Below, piece after piece: positions 1 to 10,904 of a stretch of DNA of 64,000 nucleotides; within the stretch, counting starts at the first letter, position 1, and each line of letters begins with the position of its first letter. The DNA is taken from positions 5,015,501 through 5,079,500 of the forward strand of contig JANTQA010000008.1 of assembly GCA_027625915.1 (NCBI GenBank). Reading direction: 5' to 3'. This DNA is from Anaeramoeba flamelloides (Eukaryota > Metamonada > Anaeramoebidae). The notes below the pieces were generated by a model. The model ran no database searches, was not told where the DNA came from, and saw nothing but the letters and a program-made list of their open reading frames with translations. A program made the translations under genes and the position numbers.

Positions 1-701
1 TGAACCATAACCAGGATTTCACAATGAATTACTTTTGATTTAAATCAATTAGATCTCTAAATTAAAAATTATTAAAAAGATTTAATTGGTGAATTGGAAT
101 TTAATTAATCACAAAATTTTTGTCAAAATTGAAAGACAATTTTATTTGACAAGATAATAATAGATCCCACAAAAAACACTTCTAGACACACACTTGTGTT
201 TGACTATTTTGTTGTTATTCTTTTTATTTTTGTAATTACCCTCATTGCTTGAATATTTTACTAACAAAAAGTTCGAATCAAAATAATATAAAGTGAGATA
301 ATTATTATTAGTAACTAATTAGTTCTCAAATCTCAGACTGGACTTTATTGAAAACCTGTGTTAATTTTTTTTTTCTTTTTTTTATTTATGGACGGAATGG
401 TTTTAACACTTTTCATCCTGAGTTCCGAAATTTTAATCAAGAAAGTTTATCAAAAACCCAAAAATACATTTAAAGTGATCAAAAAAACACATACCTAAAC
501 AATAAAATCGTGATTCAAAATCAAACCTGTATTTTGTTTTTTTTCTTGTTCTATCTGACATCTAATTCACTAACAAATACTTTACCAAAGATCAAACCAA
601 TTTTGAAGGTAAACTCCTTGTTTTTCCAGTAGATTTTAAATTTGGTATTGGTTTTGTTAAAATTGATTTGTGATTTTCAGAATTACTTATTATCATTCAA
701 G

Positions 702-1135
702 GAAAAAAAAAGTGAAATAGACCAAAAAATAGTGAAATAGAATTTTTAATTAGAAACTTATTGAAAATGAAAAGTAAAATCAATTAATAAAAGAAGAAAT
801 AAATAAACTTCAAATAATGATCCATTATGTTATTTTCAATCAAACCTTCAAACACACAATTTAAATTTGTTTTATTATCGAAAAATTTATAGTGGTTTTG
901 GAGATCTGCAAAAATAGTTAATTTTTTCAACAAATTTATAAATAATTGATCTGTCAAAGAAAAACCAATATCAAAAGATAGTATAAAAAAAACTATTATT
1001 CTATTGACTACTACATTTTAACTTTATTTATTTATTTATTCTTTTTTTAATTGATCTTACTTTAATTTTTCTTTTATAGGTTCTCAATTAAAAACGATGT
1101 TTCACTTTTTTTCATCTGGTTTCACTTTTTGTGCC
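702..1135. repeat. MITE-like element with ~55-bp terminal inverted repeats
   Basis: The left end (about 702-760) carries two GTGAAATAG blocks separated by an A-rich spacer and then ATTTTTAATTAGAA. The right end (about 1081-1135) carries the inverted counterpart: TTCTCAATTAAAAAC followed by two TTTCACTTTTT blocks. The arms match at most positions over roughly 50 bp, and the ~320-bp interior has no coding capacity. This layout is typical of a non-autonomous DNA transposon. The exact ends and any target duplication are unclear. Confidence 0.5.
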
Positions 1136-1520
1136 AAAAGCTTAAATTTTTTTAGTTTTTTTTGATGAGAAAAATTATCTCAAAAATTGTATCTATTCTT
1201 TGTAATAGAAATGAAAATTTGTCCGTTCTCTTCAAGGATTTATTTTTTAATAATATAACTTTAAGAAACTAATACCACCTTAAGTTATTGTTGATAGTTT
1301 TTTTTTCCTTGTTAATGTTTAGTTCTTCTAACCAAAAGAAAACACTTTTTAATTTGTAAAACTTGTTAAAAAAGTCTGCACTGGCTAACTGAACACTAGT
1401 ATTATTTAATAAACAAGTTTAAATATGAACCCCTTGATGAGTGACATTCTAAATGAATTCTCCAGATAAACAACAGATGATTTAGTTTCTTTTTGTAAAG
1501 ATCCTCACAATTCTTTCTCT

Positions 1521-2086
1521 AAAGATTAAAATAAATTATTGTTCTAAAAAATACCAAAATTTCTACTTTTTTTGGCTTTTTCTTGTTTGTTATGTAATCA
1601 ATAAGGACTCAGTAAAGACTCATAATGAAGATGGTGTTTATTTATAGATGAATTACCCAATTTTACTGAATTATTTGTACAAAAGCAGCAATACCCTAGT
1701 ATAAATAATCTATTTTTCACAACATTCAATATTTACATGTGCATAACAGGTTTCAATGAAAAACTAATTGAACAAATATTTTATTAGGTTTACTTTAGCC
1801 ATTTCCACCGATAAAAAACAAACTTTCAACTAAATTTAAGGTAAAAGAAAAATTTCAAATTAAAACAACATTTAGAATTATAGTATAATACTTAAAAAAA
1901 AATTCCAAAGAATGTACATAATTTGAGATTTTTTTGTATCTTAAATTTCTCTGAAATTTTATGTCTTAGAAGTGTAGCTGACTTATAAAATCTTGTTAAG
2001 TGGATATTTGAGCTGAATAAATAATAAAAAAGCAATAAAAGTTGAAAAATTGGTATTTTTTAGAACAATAATTTATTTTAATCTTT
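1521..2086. repeat. Perfect 37-bp inverted repeat, arms 492 bp apart
   Basis: Positions 1521-1557 and 2050-2086 are exact reverse complements over 37 bp (left arm starts AAAGATTAAAATAAATTATT). Weaker complementarity continues outward for some tens of bases. The interior is non-coding. A perfect repeat of this length in otherwise decayed DNA suggests a relatively young inverted-repeat element or fold-back, perhaps another non-autonomous DNA transposon. No target duplication was identified. Confidence 0.6.
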
Positions 2087-2599
2087 GAATAAAGAATCAC
2101 AAAGGTCTATCTAAATGTAATGACTCTATTCATGGTGAATAAGAATAATTCATTTCCAAGACACACTCTTCCAACAATAATTTTTGTCCAAAAAAAATTT
2201 TCTATTTTTCAAATCTTAATGTTTCAATTTTTTTTTCGATAATTTAAAGTATTGATTTTTTTATAAACTCTTTGTGATCAAAATTGTAGCCAAATTTTTT
2301 AATTAGAAACCCTATAAAAAAAGAAAATTAAACCAAATTAATTTATTTGTGTTTTATTGGAAGAAAGAACGGATTAAAGAAAATATTTCCTTATCCAAAA
2401 AGAGAATAAAATTAATTGAAATAATATTATAAAAAAAATACTAAGATCATTTATATATCAAAATCAGTATTATTTATACCTTTTTTAGGTTTTATTGAGT
2501 TATCTTTTTCTTTCAAAAAGTGATAAATCTTTCAAATAAAACAGAAAACATCAAAAAACAAAAAAGTTGGTTTTTCCAAAATTAAAAACTATTCATAAA

Positions 2600-3170
2600 A
2601 ATATTTGATTTTTCTCTATTCTTATAAATTTGGATATGATATCCTTGTATTTTTTTTTTTGATTCTTAGAAATTAAAAAAAAAAATATAGACACTTGAAA
2701 GCACTCTATTATACTCAAAAGCACCGGAAGAACCTTTCCCAAGAATTCACAGGAGGGAATAGAACTAGGTAAAAAGATTATCAATAATAAAGAAAGATTC
2801 TATACCCAGTAATTAACAATATAGACCACCTTAGGTTACTTTTTTAATTTTAAAGAATTTAATAAAACCAAAGGGCATTCTACATTCTTTTAAATAGAAA
2901 AAAAATGATAAAAGACTCCAATGAGTGGATCACTAGGTGCATACTTTTTTAAATTTAGATTTATAACAACTGTTTGAATTTTTTATTTTGAATTTTTTAA
3001 TCTAATTTTTTCTTTATTACCTTAATTTTTATAACAATATGGATTTTGATGCAAAATTTACAATTAAAAAATAAATTTAATCAATATTTTAACCTTATAA
3101 AAAACATTTTCAGAGTATTTTAAAAGCGAGAATAATTAATTACAAAAAAAAAAATAATAGAATATCTATA
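2600..3170 (-). mobile_element. LINE group-B 3' remnant
   Basis: Several blocks here recur in the same order in the repeats starting near 10.9 kb and 30.7 kb, for example AGAAAGATT followed by AATAATAA (around 2776-2805) and TTCTTTATTACCTTAATTTT (around 3009-3030). At the 10.9-kb copy the downstream part encodes a zinc-knuckle typical of LINE C-termini on the minus strand. This copy is assigned to the same group by that similarity. It has no intact reading frame and its limits are approximate. Confidence 0.4.
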
Positions 3171-4599
3171 AAATGAAGGATTAAACACAGTGCCAGTTTT
3201 TTGAATACTTTCTTTTGGAAAAGGTTTTATTTTGATTGTTAAGCCATTATAAAAAAATTGATAAACTTTACTATTTATGAGGATCTGCAAAACAATTATA
3301 CTATTTTGATTAAAATCGAAATCTTGATTGAAAATAACCAGAATAAATAATTTTTCCAAGTTGATTTATTTCTTCTAATAATTGCTTTTACTTTCACATT
3401 TAGTGAGCTTTCCAAATGAAAAATTGTGTTTTAGTTTATTTCACAAATGCAGATAATATTAAAAATATTTTTTTTTCTAAATACTGCTATTTTAAAAAAG
3501 TTAGAATTTTTTTTTATAAAGTTTTCTAAATTCCCAAAATATACACTTTTTTGGAATAAATACCTTTCTAACCACCCCGAATTCAGTCCAATATTTAATA
3601 TTTAGTGACATCCTAACAAATACAAAACTTGATAAAAGTTTTTATTCTAAAAAGGTTTCCACTTTTTGAAAATAAAAAATTCACAAAAAACAATTTAAAA
3701 AAGTACTAACCTTTTAAAAAATATTTAATATAAATATTTAATAAAAGTAAGAATTCAGTATCACATAAAAGAAAATGAAAAAAAAAAATTAAAATAACCC
3801 TTTAACCTTTTTAATAAGATTTTTAAAATTTATATTTACAAAAATTGAAAACAATCAGATGAAAAGAAATTTCTTCAATTTAAAAATTAAGATGACAACC
3901 AGAAACAATTTCTCTTTACCACGATGTCCAAAAATTTTTACAAAAAAAAAAAAAATAAATAAAATTACAATTCTAATCTTTAAATTTAATAATTACTTTA
4001 TTTTATTTTGATTTTTTTATTGTTTTTCAAAATTTATTCTGAATACTAATACAAAGTAAAAAAAAATTAATCAATTTTTGAAAATTTATTTTGATGATTT
4101 GGATTAATAAGAACCAATATAATTTTCAACAAAATTACAACACATTTAAACCTTGATACATGATATCACTTGACTACCACCACCCCCCCAAAAAAAAATA
4201 AAATAAAATAGTCTTTTTCCAACATCATTTAAAATTAATAAAAAATTGAAGATATATAAGCTAAGAATCGAAATAAAATTACCTACACCCAATATAAGGT
4301 GTTTTTTTTTTTCATTTTTCAAGCTTTTTGAAACTAAAGACAATTAAATAATAATAAAAAATAAACAAAAACAGATTGTTTCTGATCTTTTATTGTTTAA
4401 TGGATAAAATCAGATATTTCAATATAACGTTTTCCAATTTCTTAGTTCAATTCACAAAATAAACTTCTTTGATAACAATAATGTTTGAAATTTATTAAGT
4501 TGCAAAGAAAGGGTCATTACTGGAATTTGAACAGTAAATAGTATCATATTGAAAAAACAATAATAAACTATTTTTCAAAAATTTTGACTCACTTTATAA

Positions 4600-5160
4600 T
4601 GTTTATGTGAGTTGTTTTGAGGGTTTATTCCAGTATTCTTTTCAAAAAAATATTTCCAAATTTGTTGTATAAGAATCATTTTTTCTAATTTTTCTAATTT
4701 TTGTTTTTTATAATTTCTTCAAATTTTTCTTTTTCTTGTGATTTCTTTTTTTTGAAAAATTCTTTTGATACTTTTTTTTTTAAAACAAGATCATGTCGAA
4801 AAAAAAGAGATCTTACCAAAAGACAAATAATCACTATAAAAATTGTGACTATATACTGTCTTTGAATATAAATTTAATTCTTCATAAAAAATCTTATTGT
4901 TCAACTTTTTTTCAGTGAAAGTTCAGTAATAAAAAATGGGGAATGCTCATTTCAAAAATTGTGATTAAATTTTTTATTTAGTTTTTGGTTTTATTTTTTT
5001 TTAATTTTTAAAATATCAGGCTTTTATAAATTTAGAATGACAATTTATAAGTGAATTATAAATCAGATTTCGTTATTAACCGTTCTTGAATATTAAAGGA
5101 TAATTTTTTTTATATCAATTTATTATTTCGGGTGAGCCCCAATATTTGAAAAGGAGTTTA
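4600..5160. repeat. Dispersed repeat, second copy near 17.87-18.65 kb
   Basis: The segment shares a series of blocks with the 18-kb region in the same order and orientation: AAAGTTCAGTAATAAAAAAT, CATTTCAAAAATTGTGATT, AAGTGAATTATAAATCA and a terminal GGTGA..CCAATATTTGAAA..GAGTTTA-like end. It is non-coding and of unknown class. The end resembles the TTTGGAATGGAGTTTAT ends of the 530-bp TIR elements, so it may be a DNA-transposon relic. Confidence 0.45.
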
Positions 5161-5519
5161 TATTAACTAATACCTGATAATTTTTTTTAATAGCTAACAT
5201 AGTCTTTCCAAAGCTACGATGAAATTATTTCAATATCAATTTTTGACGTTGATATACCTTTATAAATCTAAAAATATAAGAATCACAAATCTCATATTTT
5301 TTTTTAAAAAATTCATAAATGAGTAAATATTCTAGAATTTTTATTGGCATTTATAAAATTAATTTTTAGAACCCAAAATTACTCTAAAAAAAAAAAAAAT
5401 TGTTTAAAACACACATAAATTTTACTTTTAAAAAAAAGTTTTTTTTTGATCAGAATAGAAGTTTATTTTTTATATAGGCTCTTTTATGAAAAATAATTAT
5501 CAAAAAGAGCCTTCTTATA

Positions 5520-6052
5520 AACTAGATTCCAAAAATTTGGACACAATTTAAACAGTTGAAAGAATAAGTACCAAACTTCAAATTCAATTTGGAAAGAATT
5601 TTGATTTTACAAACTATTTTCATTTTTTATCTTTTTTGTTTTGTTTTCATTTCCTTTTTTGCAAGTTACGAAATCTGTTTCGTTAGATCTCGAACTTTTT
5701 TTTCAATGGCCAATAGAAGGTTAGTGTTAAGTTTGTTAAATTGAAAAATCACATACAATTGGTAGATGGTATCTTAATTATTTGATCAAAAAACAATTGT
5801 TTGTGAAATTTCAACAAATTTACCAAAACATTTTTTTGTTCCGCTCGTTTCATTATTTTGGACACTCCTGTTTTTATTTTTGAGTTTTATATTTTTTTCT
5901 TTTATTTGGATTAAAATGATTACTTATTAAAACATTAATATTGGGTTCCTTAAATGTGGTTTTATATAAGGTTTGAAAAAATACAATAAATTGGGTTTTT
6001 TTTTTTTGCCTATTTTTGATTTTGGGTGTGTCCAAATTTTTGGAATGGAGTT
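5520..6052. mobile_element. 533-bp TIR element, copy 1 (TA-flanked, Tc1/mariner-like MITE)
   Basis: The element begins AACTAGATTCCAAAAATTTG and ends with the reverse-complement-type sequence CCAAATTTTTGGAATGGAGTT, giving ~25-bp imperfect terminal inverted repeats flanked by TA on both sides. Two further copies lie at 11160-11687 and 27202-27735 in the opposite orientation. Shared interior blocks include CGAAACAGAT and TTCATTATTTTGGACAC-type sequence. A TA target and this TIR layout fit the Tc1/mariner superfamily. The superfamily call is inference, since no catalytic domain is present. Confidence 0.75.
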
Positions 6053-6095
6053 TATATAATTTTGAACTTTAAAAAATGTATATCAATATCAAAAA

Positions 6096-6416
6096 TTGAT
6101 ATTTAAAAAAATTCAGGGTAGCCTTGTAACAATGACATTAAGGGAATTATTGTGTAATTTAATTTATTTAAAATCAAATTTCTTTTTTATGAATCAAACT
6201 GCGAAAATTATAACCCACCGGTATATTAGAATTATGATTACTTTAATTAATCTTCATCAAAACACTATTCAACCAATCAATCGAAAAACAAGAATAAAAA
6301 TTATCCTTTTCCAAACTCTAGTAAACATGTATAAAACTCCTTTTTTTTTCAAAATAGGTATATCTACTGATACTATCAAACAATTACATGAATCTTCTAT
6401 AGATACACCACTTTAA
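6096..6416 (+). pseudogene. Possible non-LTR reverse transcriptase thumb fragment
   Basis: An open frame of 106 codons without a convincing start begins 44 bp beyond the end of the 5520-6052 element. Its middle, INRKTRIKIILFQTLVN, resembles the segment after the catalytic core of LINE reverse transcriptases, where a basic helix of the type 'TKLRLYRALV' precedes a short turn. Downstream, in another frame, TLDRFISLFIKI resembles the ERIDRFINKSV segment of the LINE at 56.8-60.3 kb. The catalytic motifs are absent. It could equally be a chance open frame, so confidence is low. Confidence 0.3.
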
Positions 6417-6668
6417 TGAACTTTAGATAGGTTTATTAGTTTGTTCATAAAAATATTTGGTTATTTAATGAAAATATTTGAATTGTAAATGGGAAAAAAA
6501 TAACACTAACTTTTCAAATTTTTCTTTTATCAATTGAGTTCTCAGATAAATAAGTTGTCTTTTGATGTTTCTATCTCTATTTATTAAAGAAAAAATAAAA
6601 AAATGAAGTAAAAATTGTTAAAAGTTTATAATTCCAATATCAGTACAAAGATTGTTTGATTTGAAATA

Positions 6669-6921
6669 CTGCTATTTTCCAATTAATAAATGAAAATTTT
6701 TATTTTAATTTCCAAAATAAATATTATTTATTACTGTTACAACCAAATTAGCATAGTAAAAAATTTGGCTTAAAGTTAAGTAAGGGTGTTTATATTATTG
6801 TCTAAAAATATCATTTCTATATGATGTTATCAAGATCTTTGGGTTTTCTTCAACTTATAAACTAGAAAAATATTATGGAAAATGAACGAAAAATATTCAT
6901 TTTTTAATTGGAAAATAATAG
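6669..6921. mobile_element. 253-bp MITE, copy 1 (TA-flanked)
   Basis: The element starts CTGCTATTTTCCAATTAA after TA and ends TTAATTGGAAAATAATAG before TA, which are inverted repeats of each other with one or two mismatches. A second copy with the same ends and a clearly similar interior (TTTATTGTCTAAAAATATCA-type blocks, ATCTTTGG..TTCAACTTATAAACTA) lies at 54904-55160 inside the DENND6 gene's second intron. There is no coding capacity. A TA duplication is consistent with a Tc1/mariner-type transposase acting in trans. Confidence 0.7.
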
Positions 6922-7279
6922 TACAAATAATCACTCTTTGTTTTTAAATAAAAGCAACGAAATTGTCATTCAGCTTCCAAAAATTTTTTAATAGATCCTG
7001 GCCAAATTTGAACTCGTTAATTCTGAAAATCAATTATATAATTTATTTCCCTTTGAGAATTGAGGATTTTTATATTTTTTTGATTCTTGGAATGTGATTT
7101 TTTTGGAAGATTGTACAAAAATTTTGTTCCTATTTATTTTTCAATTAACAGAACACAAAAATTTTCATAATATTAAAAATTCAAAATCTTTTCAGGGATG
7201 ATTTTCATGAACAATCTTTTTTTCAATACAATACTTAATTTCCTTTTTATTAAAATTTTCATTTTTTTCTTTCTTTTGA

Positions 7280-7737
7280 CTGTTGAGAGAAAAATGTTGG
7301 ATACAGAAAAATGGTTGGACAGCAATTTTAATTCGTAATATTACTGAAAATGATTTTTAATTTCAATCGTTTGTGAAATAATTAAAGAAAATAACAATAA
7401 TCTACTAATTATATTAACGATTAATGTAATTCTACTTTCTCAAAACTTTATCTCTTATAATCTAAAGCAAGTTTAAAAAGTTCCATTTTCAGAATTAATA
7501 GTAAACTTTACTAAAACATGGATTTTTGTGAAAATAGTATGATCTACTTTAGTTATCAACTATTCAAATGAGTATTCTACACAAACCACAGATTAATGAA
7601 CTTTTAACACACTTAAACTTGGATTTATATAAAAGTTAATTAGTTATCAATAGGATTTGATTTTCAATTTTATTAATGTTCCCAATTAAAAATGGTGTCC
7701 AACAATTTTTCTGTTTCCAACATTTTCCTCTCAACAG
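7280..7737. mobile_element. 458-bp inverted-repeat element
   Basis: The left end CTGTTGAGAGAAAAATGTTG and the right end CAACATTTTCCTCTCAACAG are near-perfect reverse complements, and the similarity runs on for about 55 bp (…TTGGACA..AATTTTAATT against AATTAAAAATGGTGTCCAAC). The right end is followed by TA and the left is preceded by GA. The interior is non-coding. No second copy was found in the window. It is best read as a MITE-like non-autonomous DNA transposon. Confidence 0.65.
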
Positions 7738-8426
7738 TAAATTTCAAAGAAACATATTGTTATTTAGACTCTCAGTTTATTTTACTGGCCCATTTTTTTT
7801 CTACACACGTTTAATGAACATAAAATCTGTAAGAAAGGAATAATTTTTAAATTAAAAAAAAATATGAATTTTATTGGAAATTTTTTATCACTTTGTAATT
7901 AAATACCTGCAACACAAAAAATAATTTTGATCAATTAATGGTATCACACAAACTTATGTCAAGGAATTTGTTGTGTATCCTTCCTCTTGAAAAGATCTGT
8001 TAAAATGTCTCAACAAATTGTAAGTCTTTATTACAAATGAATTAATTTTTTACCAAGATTATTCTAAATGTTAATAATTGAATTAAAAACCTTGTAATCT
8101 ATGATTGTGTTCTGGAATATCTTTTAATATTTTAAGAATAACTACATCTAGAGCATCACAGAAACTTCTTCAATCATCTTAGTAATGTTTAAGAATTTAT
8201 AATAACAAAACCCTTTTTGAATTTGACTCTAAAAAACAATTTTATAAAAATCAATATACCAGAACAATCCAGTGACAAAATTTGCAAATTCAAAAGTTAA
8301 TTTTTTATCAATTCCCTTTTGGCTCAAACAAAAAGTTATTATTTAAAAAAATTATCTGAATTTCAAATTAAAAAAGATTAAACCAAAACTTGTTGAATAA
8401 AATTACACACTAAGGATAGATTTTGA

Positions 8427-9821
8427 ATGGACAAAAAGCCAATTAAAAAAAATTTATCTGATCAAAACCAAGTGATAATGTTTTTGAATACTATAAATAA
8501 TTCCGAGGTAACAGAAAACAATGGTACAAGTTGTAACACAAGTAAAAGCTGCCACTCAACAAGCGAGAGTAGTGTCATAGGTTTTGATTTATTTGAAACG
8601 ATCATAAAAGAGGAAAAAAAAACTCAAAAAGGAAAGAATAAAATCACACAGTTCAAAAAAATTAGGGTAACAATGATTTTTTTTATCTTGCCCCTAATCG
8701 ATACTCTTACCGACTGGATCTTTTGCATAGCTTTTGCAAAGGCCAAAGGCTGTGTACCTTTATTAATAAGACGAAGAAAACTTCTAATAGCCTTGTCATT
8801 TGTATCAACGATCGTGGGGAGTATAACCTTTTATATCAAAACCGGAGGCTTTATCAAAAACCTTTTTGAATTGAAAAATCTTGAACAAGCAGTCTTGATT
8901 GAAATAAATAACAACCACAAAGATAGAGACAACTTCTTTCGCAAAAGGCGTCTTAATTTCATTTGTAAATTCTTCTTTGAGAATCTGATCCAAGCTATTA
9001 TCACCATCTATTTATTATATAAATTAAGGCAGAATGTAAATTCGCTTGTTGGAATCAAACTCTTTATTTCTTGGATGAATATTTTTATCAAGGGACAAAA
9101 AATTATCTTTATATTAATTTTTACAGCATTCTATTTTGTTTGTTTATTAATATTTGGGCTGATCTCTTTGTTAACTATTTTCAAATTTAAGATTTATATA
9201 AAATGGGTCCGAAGACATTTTGAAAAAATGAGTAAAAGGATCGCAAAATTGGATAATAAGAAATTTATCCAAAGAAGTAAAGGTGGGTGTTTCAGATTGA
9301 TCTTTTCCATCTTTATATATCTTTTACCGTTTTTGATTTTATTATTTGGGTTTGTTTTATTATTATTTAATAATGGTCCCTCCTATTATGAAAGCGAAAT
9401 CAAGTTTGGGAACATTCATATTAATGGAACAATTATTTCCAATTTCACCGAAAATGATCATTATGTCTATTCATGGAACAATTTTCAATCTTTAAACTTT
9501 TTACCCACAAAAGAAAACAATATGTTTTATCATCAGACTTGTTTGGATTTAAAAAAGCAGAATAATTGTAAATATCATGAACATTTACAGCAAGAATATT
9601 GTTTTCCTGTAATAAAAATGACTGGTTCAGAGTCCCTTCCTTATTTACAAGGGGACTGTAATACTCGAATTGATAATTCACAGCGTGGATTTTATCCAAC
9701 AAAAACGTTTACAGGATCTGATAAAACCAATAATATATTTTATTATAACATTGCGATGAATAAAAAAATTTATTTATGGTCTTATACCATAAAGAAACCC
9801 ATTTATTGTCCAAGATTTTAG
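8427..9821 (+). CDS. Polytopic membrane protein, XK-like topology, unknown function
   Basis: A single exon of 464 codons with an ATG start and TAG stop. Residues 1-75 are polar and Ser/Asn-rich. Hydrophobic segments follow at about 80-104, 117-136, 178-198, 225-256 and 289-315, then a ~145-residue hydrophilic C-terminal region with five cysteines (372, 381, 392, 411, 461) and N-glycosylation sites such as NGT and NFT, suggesting an exposed disulphide-bonded domain. The motif DTLTD at 92-96 in the first segment and FFENLIQAIITIYLL at 183-197 resemble, by pattern only, the D-x-x-[TS]-D and ED-x-PQ-like segments of XK-related proteins. Those are plasma-membrane proteins that include lipid scramblases. 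Overall identity is not obvious, so XK kinship is a weak inference and the function is unknown. It stands alone, with repeats on both sides. Confidence 0.8.
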   Translation: MDKKPIKKNLSDQNQVIMFLNTINNSEVTENNGTSCNTSKSCHSTSESSVIGFDLFETIIKEEKKTQKGKNKITQFKKIRVTMIFFILPLIDTLTDWIFCIAFAKAKGCVPLLIRRRKLLIALSFVSTIVGSITFYIKTGGFIKNLFELKNLEQAVLIEINNNHKDRDNFFRKRRLNFICKFFFENLIQAIITIYLLYKLRQNVNSLVGIKLFISWMNIFIKGQKIIFILIFTAFYFVCLLIFGLISLLTIFKFKIYIKWVRRHFEKMSKRIAKLDNKKFIQRSKGGCFRLIFSIFIYLLPFLILLFGFVLLLFNNGPSYYESEIKFGNIHINGTIISNFTENDHYVYSWNNFQSLNFLPTKENNMFYHQTCLDLKKQNNCKYHEHLQQEYCFPVIKMTGSESLPYLQGDCNTRIDNSQRGFYPTKTFTGSDKTNNIFYYNIAMNKKIYLWSYTIKKPIYCPRF

Positions 9822-10904
9822 ATAAAATTTTGAAAAGAAATGTAAAAGTTTTTCTAAGCCTTGTTTTATTTTAATTTTTAAATTAAAAAAATAACAATAA
9901 TTTGTTTTTTTGTATAATATTTTAATTTTTTTTATTTTATTTTATTAATGAATTAGCTTCTATTACATAGAAGGTTAAAATTAAACACATTACCATCCGA
10001 GATAAATTCCATTAGTTCCACGTGGTCAAATTTCAGTTTTTATACTTCCGAGAGGTTGTGAACATATATAACAATTTTACATAAGTTAATTGGGAATCAT
10101 AGTTATTTTATATATATTTAAGGTTAGTGAAATTTATACTCAGGACATTAAAATTTCTTTAGACTGTAAGTGTCTGTTATTAGAACAACAAATATTTTTT
10201 ATTTTGGGTACTTTACTTATTATGAGTACACTTTGACAATTGAGAAGTTATAATTAATAATTTTCAGTTGATTTGCCAGGAACTTCTTGAAATAAAACAA
10301 AATTCTATTAGAAATAAGCAAAGTAATACAAATTAAAACTAAAAAAAAAAGTAATATTTTTCTTAAATAAAACATCACCCCCTTTTTTCCTTTTATTTTC
10401 TTGGCTATTTAGATTTCTTTTCCCTAGTGTTTTGTTTATTTCTATTCCTTCCAATCAATTTTTTTTTCTTTCCTTTTTTTTTTTTTTTTTTTATTTTTTT
10501 TCTTTTCTACTCTTTTCATTGGATCTTTCGATAAAATAAAAATATCATTTTTTAGATTTAATTCTATATAGTTGAAACTTTAGCGTATATATTTCCAATT
10601 AATTTGGTTTCTTCTTCGAATTTTTTATTTAATTTTCCAAAAGAGTTTATTACACATCTGAAAAATAAAATATTTATAAGTTTTTTATCAAATATGTATT
10701 TTTTCAGAAAAATAAAAAACCTTTTAGGTCTGTCTATATGATAGAGACTTATTGCCAGTAAAATTGAGAGTTCTAATAGCAAATATTTCACTCTAATAAT
10801 ATACTCCAATTCATTATTTTTATTACACAAATGAATCCAATTTTTTAAAAAAAAAAATATTTAATACATTCTAGAAATACAAAATTAGAATTATTTTCTA
10901 ATTT
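9822..10904. other. Intergenic, nothing recognised
   Basis: AT-rich non-coding DNA with long T runs (about 10460-10500). A slightly less AT-rich island at about 9955-10080 was read in all frames and gave no recognisable protein. The open frame at 10564-10830 (minus) is low-complexity and unsupported. Confidence 0.5.

Larger units (their letters stand above)
1..5519. other. Intergenic, gene-poor AT-rich stretch with old repeats
   Basis: No host gene can be supported here. Short open frames at 2593-2784, 3120-3359 and 4146-4343 (minus) have low-complexity Phe/Ile/Lys translations and no recognisable domain. What can be seen are decayed repeats, listed separately: an inverted-repeat element near 702-1135, a perfect 37-bp inverted repeat at 1521/2086, a LINE-type remnant near 2600-3170, and a dispersed repeat near 4600-5160 that has a second copy near 17.9-18.65 kb. 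Homopolymer A and T runs are frequent. Confidence 0.6.
6053..8426. other. Intergenic region upstream of the 464-aa gene
   Basis: Apart from the possible LINE fragment at 6096-6416 and two inverted-repeat elements (6669-6921 and 7280-7737), nothing recognisable is seen. The 690 bp before the gene at 8427 contain no open frame of note and no clear promoter element. Confidence 0.5.
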
